Assembly: GCF_030466405.1 (NCBI RefSeq) | Contig: NZ_JAGGJF010000002.1 | Coordinates: 62,001-126,000 of the forward strand | DNA from: Pseudidiomarina terrestris | GTDB taxonomy: Bacteria; Pseudomonadota; Gammaproteobacteria; Enterobacterales; Alteromonadaceae | Length of the DNA: 64,000 nt | Direction: 5' to 3' | Shown: piece after piece, positions 1 through 8,169 of the stretch | How the letters are laid out: each line of letters starts with the position of its first letter | Position numbering within the stretch: the first letter of the stretch is position 1 | Made by a program: the position numbers and the translations under genes | The notes under the pieces: model-generated | Database searches by the model: none | The model's input: the letters and a program-made list of their open reading frames with translations, nothing else | What the model was told of the DNA's origin: nothing

Positions 1-27
1 GTCTCGCTGTTTTGTAGTATTCAGTAC

Positions 28-56
28 TTGTAAGTTGGCGGCAGGTTATGTAATAT
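28..56 (+). promoter_or_regulatory. candidate tpiA promoter
   Basis: A TTGTAA box (28-33) and a TAATAT box (51-56) are separated by 17 bases, a good sigma-70 arrangement. Transcription would start near 63, leaving a leader of about 40 bases before tpiA. The preceding gene is outside the window, so read-through from upstream cannot be excluded. Confidence 0.45.
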
Positions 57-104
57 CTCGCCGCTCTTAAGGTAGCAATTAAAACGCACTTAATAGAGGC
101 ATTT

Positions 105-881
105 ATGCAACGGCAACCCTTGGTCATCGCGAACTGGAAAATGAATGGCAATCGCCACCTTACCAGCCAGCTGGCAGAGGCTCTGCGTGAGTCAGGTGCG
201 CTTTTGAACGATGTCTCAGTGGTGGTGTGTCCACCGGCAGTGTTGTTACCGGCCTGGCAAAGCGAAGTGTTCTACGACGATGTGCATTTAGGCGCGCAAG
301 ATGTAAATGAGCATCACGCCGGTGCCCATACGGGTGAACACAGCCTGCAGTTGCTTACCGAAACTGGCGCTGAATATGTACTGATCGGGCACTCTGAACG
401 CCGTCAGTTGTACGGCGACTCAGACGATCGGGTGCAAGCCAAAGTAGACGCAGTGTTAGCGTTTCAAGAGCAAAAGCTTAAGGTCGTGTTATGCCTCGGC
501 GAACACGAACATGAGCGTGATAATGGCGAGACCTTTGCAAGAATTGAAGGACAGTTAGCTAAGGCGTTAGCTAATGTCAGCGCGGCACAACTCGCGCATG
601 TGGTGATAGCTTATGAACCCGTTTGGGCAATAGGCACCGGTAAAACGGCAAGTCCACAGCAAGCACAAGAAGTACACGCATTTATACGAAATTGGTTGCA
701 GCAGCGTTATGATGCGGCTGCAGCAACAGTGCCATTGCTGTACGGTGGCAGTGTCAAAGCGGATAGCGCTCCCGCATTATTCGCAGAAACAGACATTGAT
801 GGCGGCTTGATCGGCGGCGCAAGTTTAGAACCTGAAGCGTTCCTTGCAATTTGTCGTGCGGCTCAAGCCCGGAGAAGCTAA
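105..881 (+). CDS. tpiA: triose-phosphate isomerase
   Basis: Cytosolic glycolytic enzyme interconverting dihydroxyacetone phosphate and glyceraldehyde 3-phosphate. The 258-aa product has the complete TIM signature: NWKMNG with catalytic Lys12, IGHSERR with His96, [12 protein letters not shown] with Glu171, and the phosphate-binding GGSV and GLIGGASL loops near the C terminus. Length matches the family (about 250 aa). The ATG at 105 is preceded by AGAGG at 95-99. secG follows after two bases, as in E. coli relatives where secG lies just downstream of glmM or tpiA, so the two are probably co-transcribed. Confidence 0.97.
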   Translation: MQRQPLVIANWKMNGNRHLTSQLAEALRESGALLNDVSVVVCPPAVLLPAWQSEVFYDDVHLGAQDVNEHHAGAHTGEHSLQLLTETGAEYVLIGHSERRQLYGDSDDRVQAKVDAVLAFQEQKLKVVLCLGEHEHERDNGETFARIEGQLAKALANVSAAQLAHVVIAYEPVWAIGTGKTASPQQAQEVHAFIRNWLQQRYDAAAATVPLLYGGSVKADSAPALFAETDIDGGLIGGASLEPEAFLAICRAAQARRS

Positions 882-883
882 CT

Positions 884-1210
884 ATGTACGAATTTTTAAT
901 GATTGCGTATCTTATCGTTGCCATTGTGCTGGTCGGAATTATCATGATTCAGCAAGGTAAAGGTGCAGATATGGGCGCGTCGTTCGGTGCCGGCTCATCA
1001 AACACAGTGTTTGGCTCCGGTGGTTCAGGTAACTTCCTGACCCGTACGACTGCTGTGATTGCAATTGTGTTTTTTGTTTTAAGTCTGATTTTAGGCAACT
1101 TGTCGTCAGGTTCAGGTGATGTTGAGAGCGAATTCGAGAACATCGAAGCGCCAGCTCCTGTGAACCAGGAAGTCCCAACTTCTGGTAACGACGTACCAGA
1201 GTCAGAATAA
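884..1210 (+). CDS. secG: preprotein translocase subunit SecG
   Basis: Small inner-membrane subunit of the SecYEG protein-export channel. The 108-aa product has two hydrophobic helices (about 3-22 and 55-73) joined by the conserved loop that begins [13 protein letters not shown] and continues to about residue 52, followed by an acidic, proline-containing cytoplasmic or periplasmic tail. I chose the ATG at 884, two bases after the tpiA stop, because GGAG at 871-874 lies in front of it and the protein begins MYEFL as in other SecG proteins. An upstream TTG at 851 would lie within tpiA. leuU tRNA follows 12 bases downstream. Confidence 0.95.
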   Translation: MYEFLMIAYLIVAIVLVGIIMIQQGKGADMGASFGAGSSNTVFGSGGSGNFLTRTTAVIAIVFFVLSLILGNLSSGSGDVESEFENIEAPAPVNQEVPTSGNDVPESE

Positions 1211-1222
1211 CTAACGATTTAT

Positions 1223-1307
1223 GCGGATGTGGTGGAATTGGTAGACACGCTATCTTGAGGGGGTAGTGCTTTCGGGCGTGCGGGTTCAAGTCCCGCCATC
1301 CGCACCA
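1223..1307 (+). tRNA. leuU: tRNA-Leu (GAG)
   Basis: An 85-nt class II tRNA with acceptor stem GCGGATG/CATCCGC, a long variable arm, TTCAAG T-loop and encoded CCA. The anticodon loop TTGAGGG gives anticodon GAG at 1257-1259. Position after secG matches leuU in E. coli. Probably transcribed from the tpiA-secG side. Confidence 0.97.
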
Positions 1308-1326
1308 AATTGGCAACCTGTTTTGG

Positions 1327-1354
1327 TTGCGTTTCCTTCGGGAATCTTTATAAT
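1327..1354 (+). promoter_or_regulatory. promoter for metY and the rimP-nusA-infB operon
   Basis: TTGCGT (1327-1332), 16-base spacer, and a consensus TATAAT (1349-1354) lie 17 bases before the initiator tRNA. This corresponds to the well-known arrangement in which metY is the first gene of the nusA-infB operon. It gives the downstream operon a promoter independent of leuU. Confidence 0.65.
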
Positions 1355-1371
1355 ATGGACACGTTTTCGGA

Positions 1372-1448
<77 letters not shown>

Positions 1449-1471
1449 TTTAACAAAGGGTCCAGTGTTCG

Positions 1472-1500
1472 AAAAGCCCCGCTTCTGTCCGGGGCTTTTT
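1472..1500 (+). terminator. intrinsic terminator after metY
   Basis: Stem AAAAGCCCCG / CGGGGCTTTT with an 8-base loop (1482-1489) and a T run. It should end most metY transcripts and leave expression of rimP-nusA to read-through or antitermination. Confidence 0.85.
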
Positions 1501-1528
1501 ACTATGTGACCTCTGCTGCAATGCGGTA

Positions 1529-1587
1529 CGACATCAGATGTCGGGCGAATTAGCAGTCATAACACTGGGCGTTTACGCCCTTTTTTT
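1529..1587 (+). promoter_or_regulatory. rimP leader with attenuator-like terminator hairpin
   Basis: GGGCG (1567-1571), TTTA loop, CGCCC (1576-1580) and T7 form a short intrinsic terminator ending only about 20 bases before the rimP start. A small hairpin CGACAT/ATGTCG (1529-1543) precedes it. A second GGGCG copy at 1543-1547 could pair with the same CGCCC and prevent the terminator. rimP leaders with terminators are known as putative attenuators in gammaproteobacteria; the alternative pairing here is my inference. Confidence 0.55.
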
Positions 1588-1606
1588 GTTTCAGGAGTTC
1601 AAGAAT

Positions 1607-2065
1607 TTGGCACGTATTGAAGAACGCTTAGTCACCATGATTGAGCCAGCAGTAGCGGCATTAGGTTTTGAATTGTGGGGCGTAGAATTTGTTCGCGCAG
1701 GCAAACATTCGACCTTGCGGGTGTACATTGACCATGAAGATGGTATTGGTGTTGACGACTGCGCCGATGTAAGTCATCAGGTGAGTGCGTTACTGGATGT
1801 GGAAGACCCGATTAATAGCGAGTACTACCTGGAAGTGTCCTCGCCGGGAATGGAACGTCCGTTCTTCAGTGCTGCGCAAATGCAGAACTATCTAGGCGAA
1901 ACTGCGGCAGTGGAATTGACCATGGCGCAGCAAAACAGACGTAAATTTAAAGGTGTCATCAAAGCAGTTGATGGCAACTCAGTTGAATTCGAAGTTGAGG
2001 GTGAACCAATGACGGTGAATTACTCAGCAGTGAAAAAAGCTCATTTAGTTCCTCAGTTAAACTAA
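1607..2065 (+). CDS. rimP: ribosome maturation factor RimP
   Basis: Cytoplasmic factor for 30S subunit assembly. The 152-aa product contains the family core EPAVAALGFELWGVEF and the block DDCADVSHQVSALLD, close in length to E. coli RimP (150 aa). I chose a TTG start at 1607 because AGGAG at 1593-1597 is nine bases upstream and the protein then begins LARIEERL, aligning with E. coli. The longer reading frame from ATG 1538 would translate through the leader terminator hairpin and adds residues with no family match. nusA follows after a 24-base gap. Confidence 0.92.
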   Translation: MARIEERLVTMIEPAVAALGFELWGVEFVRAGKHSTLRVYIDHEDGIGVDDCADVSHQVSALLDVEDPINSEYYLEVSSPGMERPFFSAAQMQNYLGETAAVELTMAQQNRRKFKGVIKAVDGNSVEFEVEGEPMTVNYSAVKKAHLVPQLN

Positions 2066-2089
2066 GGATTGCGCAGGCGAGGCAAGATA

Positions 2090-3589
2090 ATGGCAAAAGA
2101 AATTTTATTAGTTGCAGAAGCTGTTTCGAACGAAAAAGACGTTTCGAAAGACAAAATCTTTGAGGCTCTGGAGTCTGCGTTAGCGCATGCAACGAAAAAG
2201 AAATACGACGGTGACATCGATGTACGGGTCAGTATTGACCGCACCACAGGTGATTTTGACACCTACCGCCGCTGGTTAGTGGTCGATGATGCAGAGCAGC
2301 CGCTTGAGCACCCGTACCGCGAGATCAGTCTGGCTGCTGCACAATACGAAGATGAGTCTGTGCAAGCCGGCGATTTTGTTGAAGAACAAATTGACTCGAT
2401 TGAATTTGATCGCATCACCACGCAAACCGCCAAGCAAGTTATCGTGCAGAAAGTGCGTGAAGCTGAGCGTGCAAAAGTGGTGGATGAATATCAGGACCAG
2501 GTCGGTGAGCTGGTCAGCGGTATTGTGAAACGCGCCAATCGTGAGCACGTCCTGCTGGATTTGGGCAATAACGCTGAAGCAATGATTTATCGTGAAGAAA
2601 TGCTACCACGCGAATCTGTGCGTGTTGGTGACCGCGTCCGCGGTTTGCTTTATGAAGTTCGCCCGGAAGCGCGCGGTGCGCAGTTATTTGTCAGTCGCAC
2701 CAACCCAGACTTTCTGATTGAGCTGTTCCGTATCGAAGTGCCGGAAATCGGCGAAGAAATGATTGAAATCCGCGGTGCAGCACGCGATCCGGGTTCACGG
2801 GCGAAAATTGCGGTTAAAAGCAATGACCGCCGCATTGACCCTGTTGGAGCTTGCGTAGGTATGCGTGGCGCCCGGGTGCAAGCCGTATCGGGTGAACTTG
2901 GTGGTGAGCGCGTAGATATCGTGTTGTGGGATGATAACCCGGCACAGTTCGTGATTAACGCTATGGCGCCAGCTGAAGTGGCATCTATCGTTGTTGACGA
3001 AGATGCGCACACCATGGATATCGCGGTAGAGGAAGGTAATCTTGCTCAGGCCATCGGTAAAGCCGGACAGAACGTGCGCCTTGCCAGTCAGTTGACCGGC
3101 TGGCAATTGAATGTGATGTCAGTGGATGAGTTTACCGAGAAAAACGAAGCTGAAGCACAGCGCTTGCTTGACTTGTTTACTAAACACCTCGCTATTGACG
3201 AAGATTTTGCGGCGGTGTTAGTCGATGAAGGTTTCTCATCGCTGGAAGAAGTCGCTTATGTGCCGATGGACGAGCTGCTGACCATTGAAGGTATGGACGA
3301 AGATATCGTCGAAGAATTACGTAGCCGTGCGCGTGGAGTTTTAACTACGAAAGCATTGGCAGATGAAGAGTCGCTTGAGAGCGTTGAGCCGGATGAAACC
3401 TTGCTAAATCTTGAAGGTTTGGACCGTCACTTGGCCTATGTGCTTGCTAGTAAGGGTATTGTTACTCTTGAAAACCTGGCTGAGCAGGGCATTGACGATC
3501 TCGCGGAAATTGAAGAGTTAACCGAACAACGGGCTGGTGAGCTAATTATGCAGGCGCGTAATATTTGCTGGTTCGGTGACGAAGAATAA
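2090..3589 (+). CDS. nusA: transcription termination/antitermination factor NusA
   Basis: RNA-polymerase-bound elongation factor that modulates pausing, intrinsic termination and antitermination. The 499-aa product has the N-terminal RNAP-binding domain (about 1-130), an S1 domain (about 135-200), two KH domains (about 230-345, including the [14 protein letters not shown] element) and two C-terminal acidic helix-hairpin repeats ending WFGDEE, so it is the long enterobacterial-type form. The start is ATG 2090 ([12 protein letters not shown]), not the in-frame alternative codon at 2069. NusA may itself act on the hairpins in the rimP leader and truB. Confidence 0.96.
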   Translation: MAKEILLVAEAVSNEKDVSKDKIFEALESALAHATKKKYDGDIDVRVSIDRTTGDFDTYRRWLVVDDAEQPLEHPYREISLAAAQYEDESVQAGDFVEEQIDSIEFDRITTQTAKQVIVQKVREAERAKVVDEYQDQVGELVSGIVKRANREHVLLDLGNNAEAMIYREEMLPRESVRVGDRVRGLLYEVRPEARGAQLFVSRTNPDFLIELFRIEVPEIGEEMIEIRGAARDPGSRAKIAVKSNDRRIDPVGACVGMRGARVQAVSGELGGERVDIVLWDDNPAQFVINAMAPAEVASIVVDEDAHTMDIAVEEGNLAQAIGKAGQNVRLASQLTGWQLNVMSVDEFTEKNEAEAQRLLDLFTKHLAIDEDFAAVLVDEGFSSLEEVAYVPMDELLTIEGMDEDIVEELRSRARGVLTTKALADEESLESVEPDETLLNLEGLDRHLAYVLASKGIVTLENLAEQGIDDLAEIEELTEQRAGELIMQARNICWFGDEE

Positions 3590-3612
3590 GATCAACGGGG
3601 GTACGACAGACT

Positions 3613-6279
3613 ATGGATGAAGTAACGCTGGATAAACTAGCTAAAGATGTAGGTACGACAGTTGATCGTTTAGTGACACAGTTTGCTGAAGCGGGCATGA
3701 AGAAGAAGCCGGGCGACTCAGTCACAGAAGACGAAAAGCAAGCGCTGTTGGCGCATTTGAATAAAGCTCATGGCGGTAAAGGTCCGCAAGAGCCAAGTAA
3801 AATGACGTTGAAGCGTAAAGAAAAAAGCACGCTTAGCATTGGCGGTGGCCCGGGTAAGAGCAAGTCAGTGCAGGTGGAAGTGCGCAAGAAGCGTACCTAC
3901 GTGAAACGTTCGACGCTGGAAGATGAGCAGAAAGCTGAGCAGGAAAAAGCTGAGCAAGAACGCGCTGCAGCGGAAGCCAAACGTCAGGAAGAAGAAGCAA
4001 AAGCAGCTGCTGAAGCAAAAGCAAAAGCGGAAAAGAAAGCGGCCGAGGACAAGGCTAAGCAAGAAGCAGCTCGTAAAGAGAAAGAAAAAGCCAAGGCGAA
4101 AGCAGAAGCAGAAAAGCGTGCTGCGATGACGCCTGAAGAGCGTAAAAAAGCCGATGAAGCTAAGGCAGAAGCGGAACGCTTGCGTAAAACGCAAGAAGAA
4201 GAGGCTCGTAAGAAAGCCGAAGCTGAAGCTGCACGTCAGGCCGAAGAAGCGCGCAAATTAGCAGAAGAAAACTCTGCACGCTGGCAGGAAGAAGAAGCTA
4301 AGCGTAAGCAGGCTGAACAGGAAGATGTTCACTTCACCACCTCCGAGTACGCCAAAGAAGCGGAAGACGAGCAGGACGTTGATGAAGAGCGTCGTAACCG
4401 TAAGAAGCAGAAGCGTCGTCGTGGTGACGATGAGCGCGATGAAACCCCGCGTCGCGAAAAACGTCGTAAGGGTTCCAAACGTTCCAGCTTGCACCAGGCA
4501 TTCACTAAGCCGGCCTCACCGGTAGAGCGTGAAGTGAAGCTCGGTGAAACCATTACCGTTGGTGAACTGGCCAGCCGTATGGCAATTAAAGCCAGCGAAG
4601 TCATCAAAGCGATGATGAAGATGGGCGAAATGGTCACCATTAATCAGGTGCTTGATCAGGAAACTGCGTCACTTGTGGTTGAAGAAATGGGCCATAAAGT
4701 GGTGTTGGTTAGTGATAATGCGCTTGAGCAGGAAGTTCTTGCCGATCGTAATGAAGACGATCAGCAGAAGTCACCACGCGCGCCTGTGGTGACCGTAATG
4801 GGCCATGTTGACCATGGTAAAACCTCATTACTTGACCATATCCGTAAAGCGAAGGTTGCTGCCGGCGAAGCGGGTGGTATCACCCAGCATATCGGTGCGT
4901 ATCACGTAGAAACCGATCACGGCATGATCACTTTCCTTGATACTCCTGGTCACGCAGCCTTTACTTCGATGCGGGCACGTGGTGCCGGTGCAACGGATAT
5001 CGTTATCCTGGTCGTAGCCGCGGACGATGGTGTTATGCCACAGACCGTAGAAGCGATTCAGCATGCCAAAGCCGCAGGGGTACCACTGGTGGTTGCCATT
5101 AATAAAATGGATAAACCAGAAGCCGATCCGGATCGGGTGAAGAACGAATTAGCACAACGTGACGTTATCCCTGAAGACTGGGGCGGTGACGTACAGTTTG
5201 TGCCGGTGTCAGCACACTCAGGTGAAGGCGTTGATGCACTGCTTGAAGCCATCTTGTTGCAATCAGAGGTACTTGATTTGCAAGCCGTTACTGACGGTAT
5301 GGCGCACGGCATCGTGATTGAGTCACGACTGGATAAAGGTCGTGGACCGGTAGCCTCTATCCTGGTTCAGGAAGGCACCTTACGCCAAGGCGATATCGTT
5401 CTCTGTGGTCTTGAGTATGGCCGTATCCGAGCGATGCGTGACGAGCTTGGTCGTGATGTCAAAGAAGCCGGCCCATCTATTCCGGTAGAGATTTTAGGTC
5501 TCTCTGGCGTACCACAAGCCGGTGACGAAGCGACCGTTGTTAAAGACGAGCGTAAAGCACGTGAAGTTGCGAACTATCGTCAAGGTAAGTACCGCGAAAT
5601 CAAATTAGCGAAACAACAGAAAGCGAAGCTGGAAAACATGTTTGCAAACATGCAGGAAGGCGACGTGAAAGAACTGAACATCGTACTCAAGTCTGATGTA
5701 CAAGGTTCACTTGAAGCTATTGCGGATTCGTTACAGAAACTGTCAACCGATGAAGTTAAAGTGAACATTATCGGTAGTGGTGTTGGCGGTATTACCGAGA
5801 CCGATGCCTCGCTGGCCGGCGCATCGAATGCCATCATCGTTGGTTTCAACGTGCGTGCAGACGCTTCTGCCAAGCGAGTGATTGAGCAAGAAGCAGTGGA
5901 TCTGCGTTACTACAGCGTCATTTATGACCTGATTGATGAAATCAAGTTAGCGATGGGCGGTATGTTAGCGCCAGAGTTCAAGCAGCAAATCATTGGTCTT
6001 GCTGAAGTTCGTGACGTGTTCAAGTCACCGAAAATTGGCGCGATTGCCGGTTGTATGGTTACTGAAGGTATCGTTAAACGTTCTGCCCCAATTCGTGTGC
6101 TGCGTGACAACGTGGTGATTTACGAAGGTGAACTGGAATCCTTACGTCGCTTTAAAGACGACGTGCAGGAAGTTCGCAGCGGTATGGAATGTGGTATCGG
6201 CGTGAAGAACTACAACGACGTAAAAGTTGGCGACCAGATTGAGGTCTTCGAAACTGTCCAGATCGAGCGGAGCCTTTAA
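3613..6279 (+). CDS. infB: translation initiation factor IF-2
   Basis: GTPase that brings initiator tRNA to the 30S subunit and promotes subunit joining. The 888-aa product matches the E. coli long form (890 aa). An N-terminal IF2N domain (about 1-50) is followed by a Lys/Glu/Ala-rich charged helix (about 100-265), a second IF2N segment near 305-355, then the G domain: GHVDHGKT at 397-404, DTPGH at 443-447, NKMD at 497-500. Domains II-IV follow to the C terminus. rbfA begins six bases later. Shorter internal-start isoforms are known in E. coli; I cannot establish one here. Confidence 0.97.
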   Translation: MDEVTLDKLAKDVGTTVDRLVTQFAEAGMKKKPGDSVTEDEKQALLAHLNKAHGGKGPQEPSKMTLKRKEKSTLSIGGGPGKSKSVQVEVRKKRTYVKRSTLEDEQKAEQEKAEQERAAAEAKRQEEEAKAAAEAKAKAEKKAAEDKAKQEAARKEKEKAKAKAEAEKRAAMTPEERKKADEAKAEAERLRKTQEEEARKKAEAEAARQAEEARKLAEENSARWQEEEAKRKQAEQEDVHFTTSEYAKEAEDEQDVDEERRNRKKQKRRRGDDERDETPRREKRRKGSKRSSLHQAFTKPASPVEREVKLGETITVGELASRMAIKASEVIKAMMKMGEMVTINQVLDQETASLVVEEMGHKVVLVSDNALEQEVLADRNEDDQQKSPRAPVVTVMGHVDHGKTSLLDHIRKAKVAAGEAGGITQHIGAYHVETDHGMITFLDTPGHAAFTSMRARGAGATDIVILVVAADDGVMPQTVEAIQHAKAAGVPLVVAINKMDKPEADPDRVKNELAQRDVIPEDWGGDVQFVPVSAHSGEGVDALLEAILLQSEVLDLQAVTDGMAHGIVIESRLDKGRGPVASILVQEGTLRQGDIVLCGLEYGRIRAMRDELGRDVKEAGPSIPVEILGLSGVPQAGDEATVVKDERKAREVANYRQGKYREIKLAKQQKAKLENMFANMQEGDVKELNIVLKSDVQGSLEAIADSLQKLSTDEVKVNIIGSGVGGITETDASLAGASNAIIVGFNVRADASAKRVIEQEAVDLRYYSVIYDLIDEIKLAMGGMLAPEFKQQIIGLAEVRDVFKSPKIGAIAGCMVTEGIVKRSAPIRVLRDNVVIYEGELESLRRFKDDVQEVRSGMECGIGVKNYNDVKVGDQIEVFETVQIERSL

Positions 6280-6284
6280 CTCTT

Positions 6285-6680
6285 ATGGCGAAAGATTATA
6301 GTCGTACAGAGCGGGTGGGGCAGCAGTATCAGCGTGAAATTGCGCTGATACTGCAACGCGAAATTAAAGATCCTCGAGTGTCGATGGTGACTGTATCGGA
6401 CGTAGAAGTATCGCGTGATCTTGCCTACGCCAAAGTATTCGTTACCTTTATGCAGGATGACGAGGAACAGGTAAAGCAAGCTTTGAAGGTACTCAATAAC
6501 GCCGCTGGTTTCGTCCGGTCTTTGTTGGGCAAACGGGTGAAAGCCCGGATCATGCCTGAACTACGGTTTGTGCATGACCCGTCATTGAACGAAGGTATCC
6601 GGATGTCGAAATTGGTGGATGAGGCGGTTCGTCGCGATGAACAACGCCATACTCCGAAGGATGAGAACGGAGACGATTAA
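6285..6680 (+). CDS. rbfA: 30S ribosome-binding factor RbfA
   Basis: Cold-shock-associated factor for 16S rRNA 5'-end maturation. The 131-aa KH-like protein carries the family block [21 protein letters not shown] and the FVHDPS segment near the C terminus; E. coli RbfA is 133 aa. Its stop codon overlaps the truB start as TAATG, implying translational coupling. Confidence 0.95.
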   Translation: MAKDYSRTERVGQQYQREIALILQREIKDPRVSMVTVSDVEVSRDLAYAKVFVTFMQDDEEQVKQALKVLNNAAGFVRSLLGKRVKARIMPELRFVHDPSLNEGIRMSKLVDEAVRRDEQRHTPKDENGDD

Positions 6681-7621
6681 TGGGACGACGTAAGTCAGGC
6701 CGCGACATTAGTGGCGTGATAGTCTTAGATAAGCCTCTGGAACTTACCTCAAACGCCGCACTGCAACAGGTGCGGCGTTTTTTTAATGCCCGCAAAGGCG
6801 GCCATACAGGGGCTCTGGATCCCTTAGCCACTGGCGTGTTACCGCTATGCTTCGGTGAGGCCACTAAACTCTCACACTTCGCGCTAGAAGCAGATAAGAC
6901 CTACGAGGTAACGGCGCAACTCGGCGTGCGCACAACCACCAGTGATGCTGAGGGTGAAGTGGTTGAGCAACGACCGGTGGAACTGGACGAGGCAACCGTG
7001 CAACAGGCTGTGATTGATTTTGTCGGTCCGCAGCAACAATCCCCGTCGATGTTCTCGGCGCTCAAATACGAAGGGCGTCCACTTTACTATTACGCGCGCC
7101 AGGGAATTGAAGTGCCGCGCAAGTCGCGCGAAATAACCATTCGCAGTATTCGTTTAATTTCCTTCGAAGGTGACCAGCTAAGTCTGGAAGTTACCTGTAG
7201 TAAAGGCACCTATATACGCACTTTAATTGACGATATGGGGCAATATTTTGGCTGTGGGGCGCATGTCAGTGCTTTACGTCGCACCTGGATAGAAGGCGTA
7301 GACGGGCCGATGGTGACGCTGGCAGAGCTGGAAGAACGTGCGGCACAATGTGTGCCGGAAGAGGACGATTATAAGGCTTTAGATACTTTATTGTTGCCTT
7401 GTGACTCAGTCATCCAACAAATGCCTGAGGTGATCATCAAAAGTTCGGATGCGGTGCGCTTTGTCGCCGGTAATCCGGCCGCACCGATGCCTGGCCAAAG
7501 TCAGATGCACGACGATGTTGTGCGCGTCCGACGCGAAGGCGATGAAGTCTTGTTAGGACTTGGCTTCTGGAAAGAAGATAAAATTATGCCAAAGCGGGTG
7601 CTAAGCATTGCTAAAGCTTAG
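6680..7621 (+). CDS. truB: tRNA pseudouridine(55) synthase TruB
   Basis: Makes pseudouridine 55 in the T-loop of tRNAs. The 313-aa product contains GGHTGALDPLATG with catalytic Asp47 and KGTYIRTL typical of TruB; a C-terminal PUA-like region follows from about 250. The start ATG overlaps the rbfA stop (TAATG). The coding sequence between codons 24 and 35 contains a near-perfect terminator-like hairpin (separate entry), which is odd for a gene so early in the reading frame. rpsO follows with its own promoter. Confidence 0.96.
   Translation: MGRRKSGRDISGVIVLDKPLELTSNAALQQVRRFFNARKGGHTGALDPLATGVLPLCFGEATKLSHFALEADKTYEVTAQLGVRTTTSDAEGEVVEQRPVELDEATVQQAVIDFVGPQQQSPSMFSALKYEGRPLYYYARQGIEVPRKSREITIRSIRLISFEGDQLSLEVTCSKGTYIRTLIDDMGQYFGCGAHVSALRRTWIEGVDGPMVTLAELEERAAQCVPEEDDYKALDTLLLPCDSVIQQMPEVIIKSSDAVRFVAGNPAAPMPGQSQMHDDVVRVRREGDEVLLGLGFWKEDKIMPKRVLSIAKA
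6751..6784 (+). terminator. terminator-like hairpin inside truB
   Basis: AAACGCCGCAC (6751-6761) and GTGCGGCGTTT (6770-6780) form an uninterrupted 11-bp stem with an 8-base loop, and the T run extends to 6784 (seven Ts). This is as good as the real terminators in the window, but lies about 75 bases into truB. Ribosomes following polymerase closely would normally mask it; uncoupled transcripts could stop here. The structure is seen directly; function is inference. Confidence 0.5.
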
Positions 7622-7636
7622 GTGAGTCCGTATAAT
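7608..7636 (+). promoter_or_regulatory. rpsO promoter
   Basis: TTGCTA (7608-7613), 17-base spacer and consensus TATAAT (7631-7636) overlap the end of truB. E. coli also has an rpsO promoter between truB and rpsO. The start would be near 7643, giving a leader of about 60 bases. Confidence 0.65.
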
Positions 7637-7649
7637 GCTTGGCGATTCC

Positions 7650-7688
7650 ATCAGTGCTGAATTAGTGATTGGCGCTGATATTTTTTTT
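7650..7688 (+). promoter_or_regulatory. rpsO leader hairpin with T8 tract
   Basis: ATCAGTGC (7650-7657) pairs with GCGCTGAT (7672-7679; one G:U pair) around a 14-base loop, followed by A and eight Ts. The leader therefore begins with a terminator-like element. In E. coli S15 represses its own translation through a leader pseudoknot; this hairpin may be a related control or an attenuator, which I cannot decide from sequence. Confidence 0.4.
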
Positions 7689-7704
7689 AAACTAGGAGTA
7701 AGAT

Positions 7705-7974
7705 ATGTCACTAACTGCGGCAAAAAAAGCTGAAATCGTTAAAGAATTTGGTCAGGGCGAAAACGACACTGGTTCACCAGAAGTTCAAGTCGCTTTGCTG
7801 ACTGCTAACATTAACGAACTGCAAGGCCACTTTAAAGAACACGCGAAGGATCACCACTCACGTCGTGGTCTGTTACGTATGGTTAGCCAACGTCGTAAGT
7901 TGTTGGACTACCTTAAGCGTAAAAACAATCAGCGTTATGCATCTCTGATTGAGCGACTCGGTTTACGTCGCTAA
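7705..7974 (+). CDS. rpsO: 30S ribosomal protein S15
   Basis: Primary 16S rRNA-binding protein of the small-subunit platform. The 89-aa sequence is typical throughout, with [39 protein letters not shown] and [17 protein letters not shown] precedes the ATG. It has its own promoter and an intrinsic terminator right after the stop, so much of its mRNA is monocistronic; pnp follows as in E. coli. Confidence 0.98.
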   Translation: MSLTAAKKAEIVKEFGQGENDTGSPEVQVALLTANINELQGHFKEHAKDHHSRRGLLRMVSQRRKLLDYLKRKNNQRYASLIERLGLRR

Positions 7975-7984
7975 GCACTGTTCA

Positions 7985-8011
7985 AAAAAAGGGGCCGTCA
8001 GGCCCCTTTTT
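7985..8011 (+). terminator. intrinsic terminator after rpsO
   Basis: AAAAGGGGCC / GGCCCCTTTT stem with a GTCA tetraloop and T5 (7987-8011). It separates rpsO from pnp, with partial read-through expected as in other gammaproteobacteria. Confidence 0.9.
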
Positions 8012-8036
8012 ACTTACTGAAAAGAATTTGAGGAAA

Positions 8037-8133
8037 GCGTTGTTGGTGAGTTGTCCCTCGCCATTTGTCAGCTAAGCTAAAGTTGACACAAAGACTGTTA
8101 CTCGGAATGAGAAGGCGATATTTCGAACAACGC
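8037..8133 (+). promoter_or_regulatory. structured pnp mRNA leader
   Basis: GCGTTGTT (8037-8044) is exactly complementary to AACAACGC (8126-8133). Inside this closing stem are GGTGAG/CTCGCC (8045-8050 with 8057-8062) and TGTCAGCT/AGTTGACA (8066-8073 with 8081-8088; one G:U). The result is a branched leader about 35 bases before pnp. In E. coli the pnp leader forms a stem cut by RNase III as part of PNPase autoregulation, so a similar role is plausible but inferred. Confidence 0.5.
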
Positions 8134-8169
8134 ATGTGAATTTAAGAGAAGAAGGTAAAGGAAAAAAAC

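Noticed and set aside
61-80. CTTAAGGTAGC-like string resembling a 23S rRNA segment
   Set aside because: Only about ten bases match and the surrounding sequence is not rRNA; chance resemblance.
1538-1606. ATG-initiated N-terminal extension of RimP
   Set aside because: It translates through the leader terminator hairpin, has no ribosome site, and is absent from the family; the TTG at 1607 has AGGAG at good spacing.
3833-4494. Several open frames on both strands over the infB charged region
   Set aside because: Repetitive Lys/Glu/Ala codons of the IF-2 linker leave other frames open; products are low-complexity shadows.
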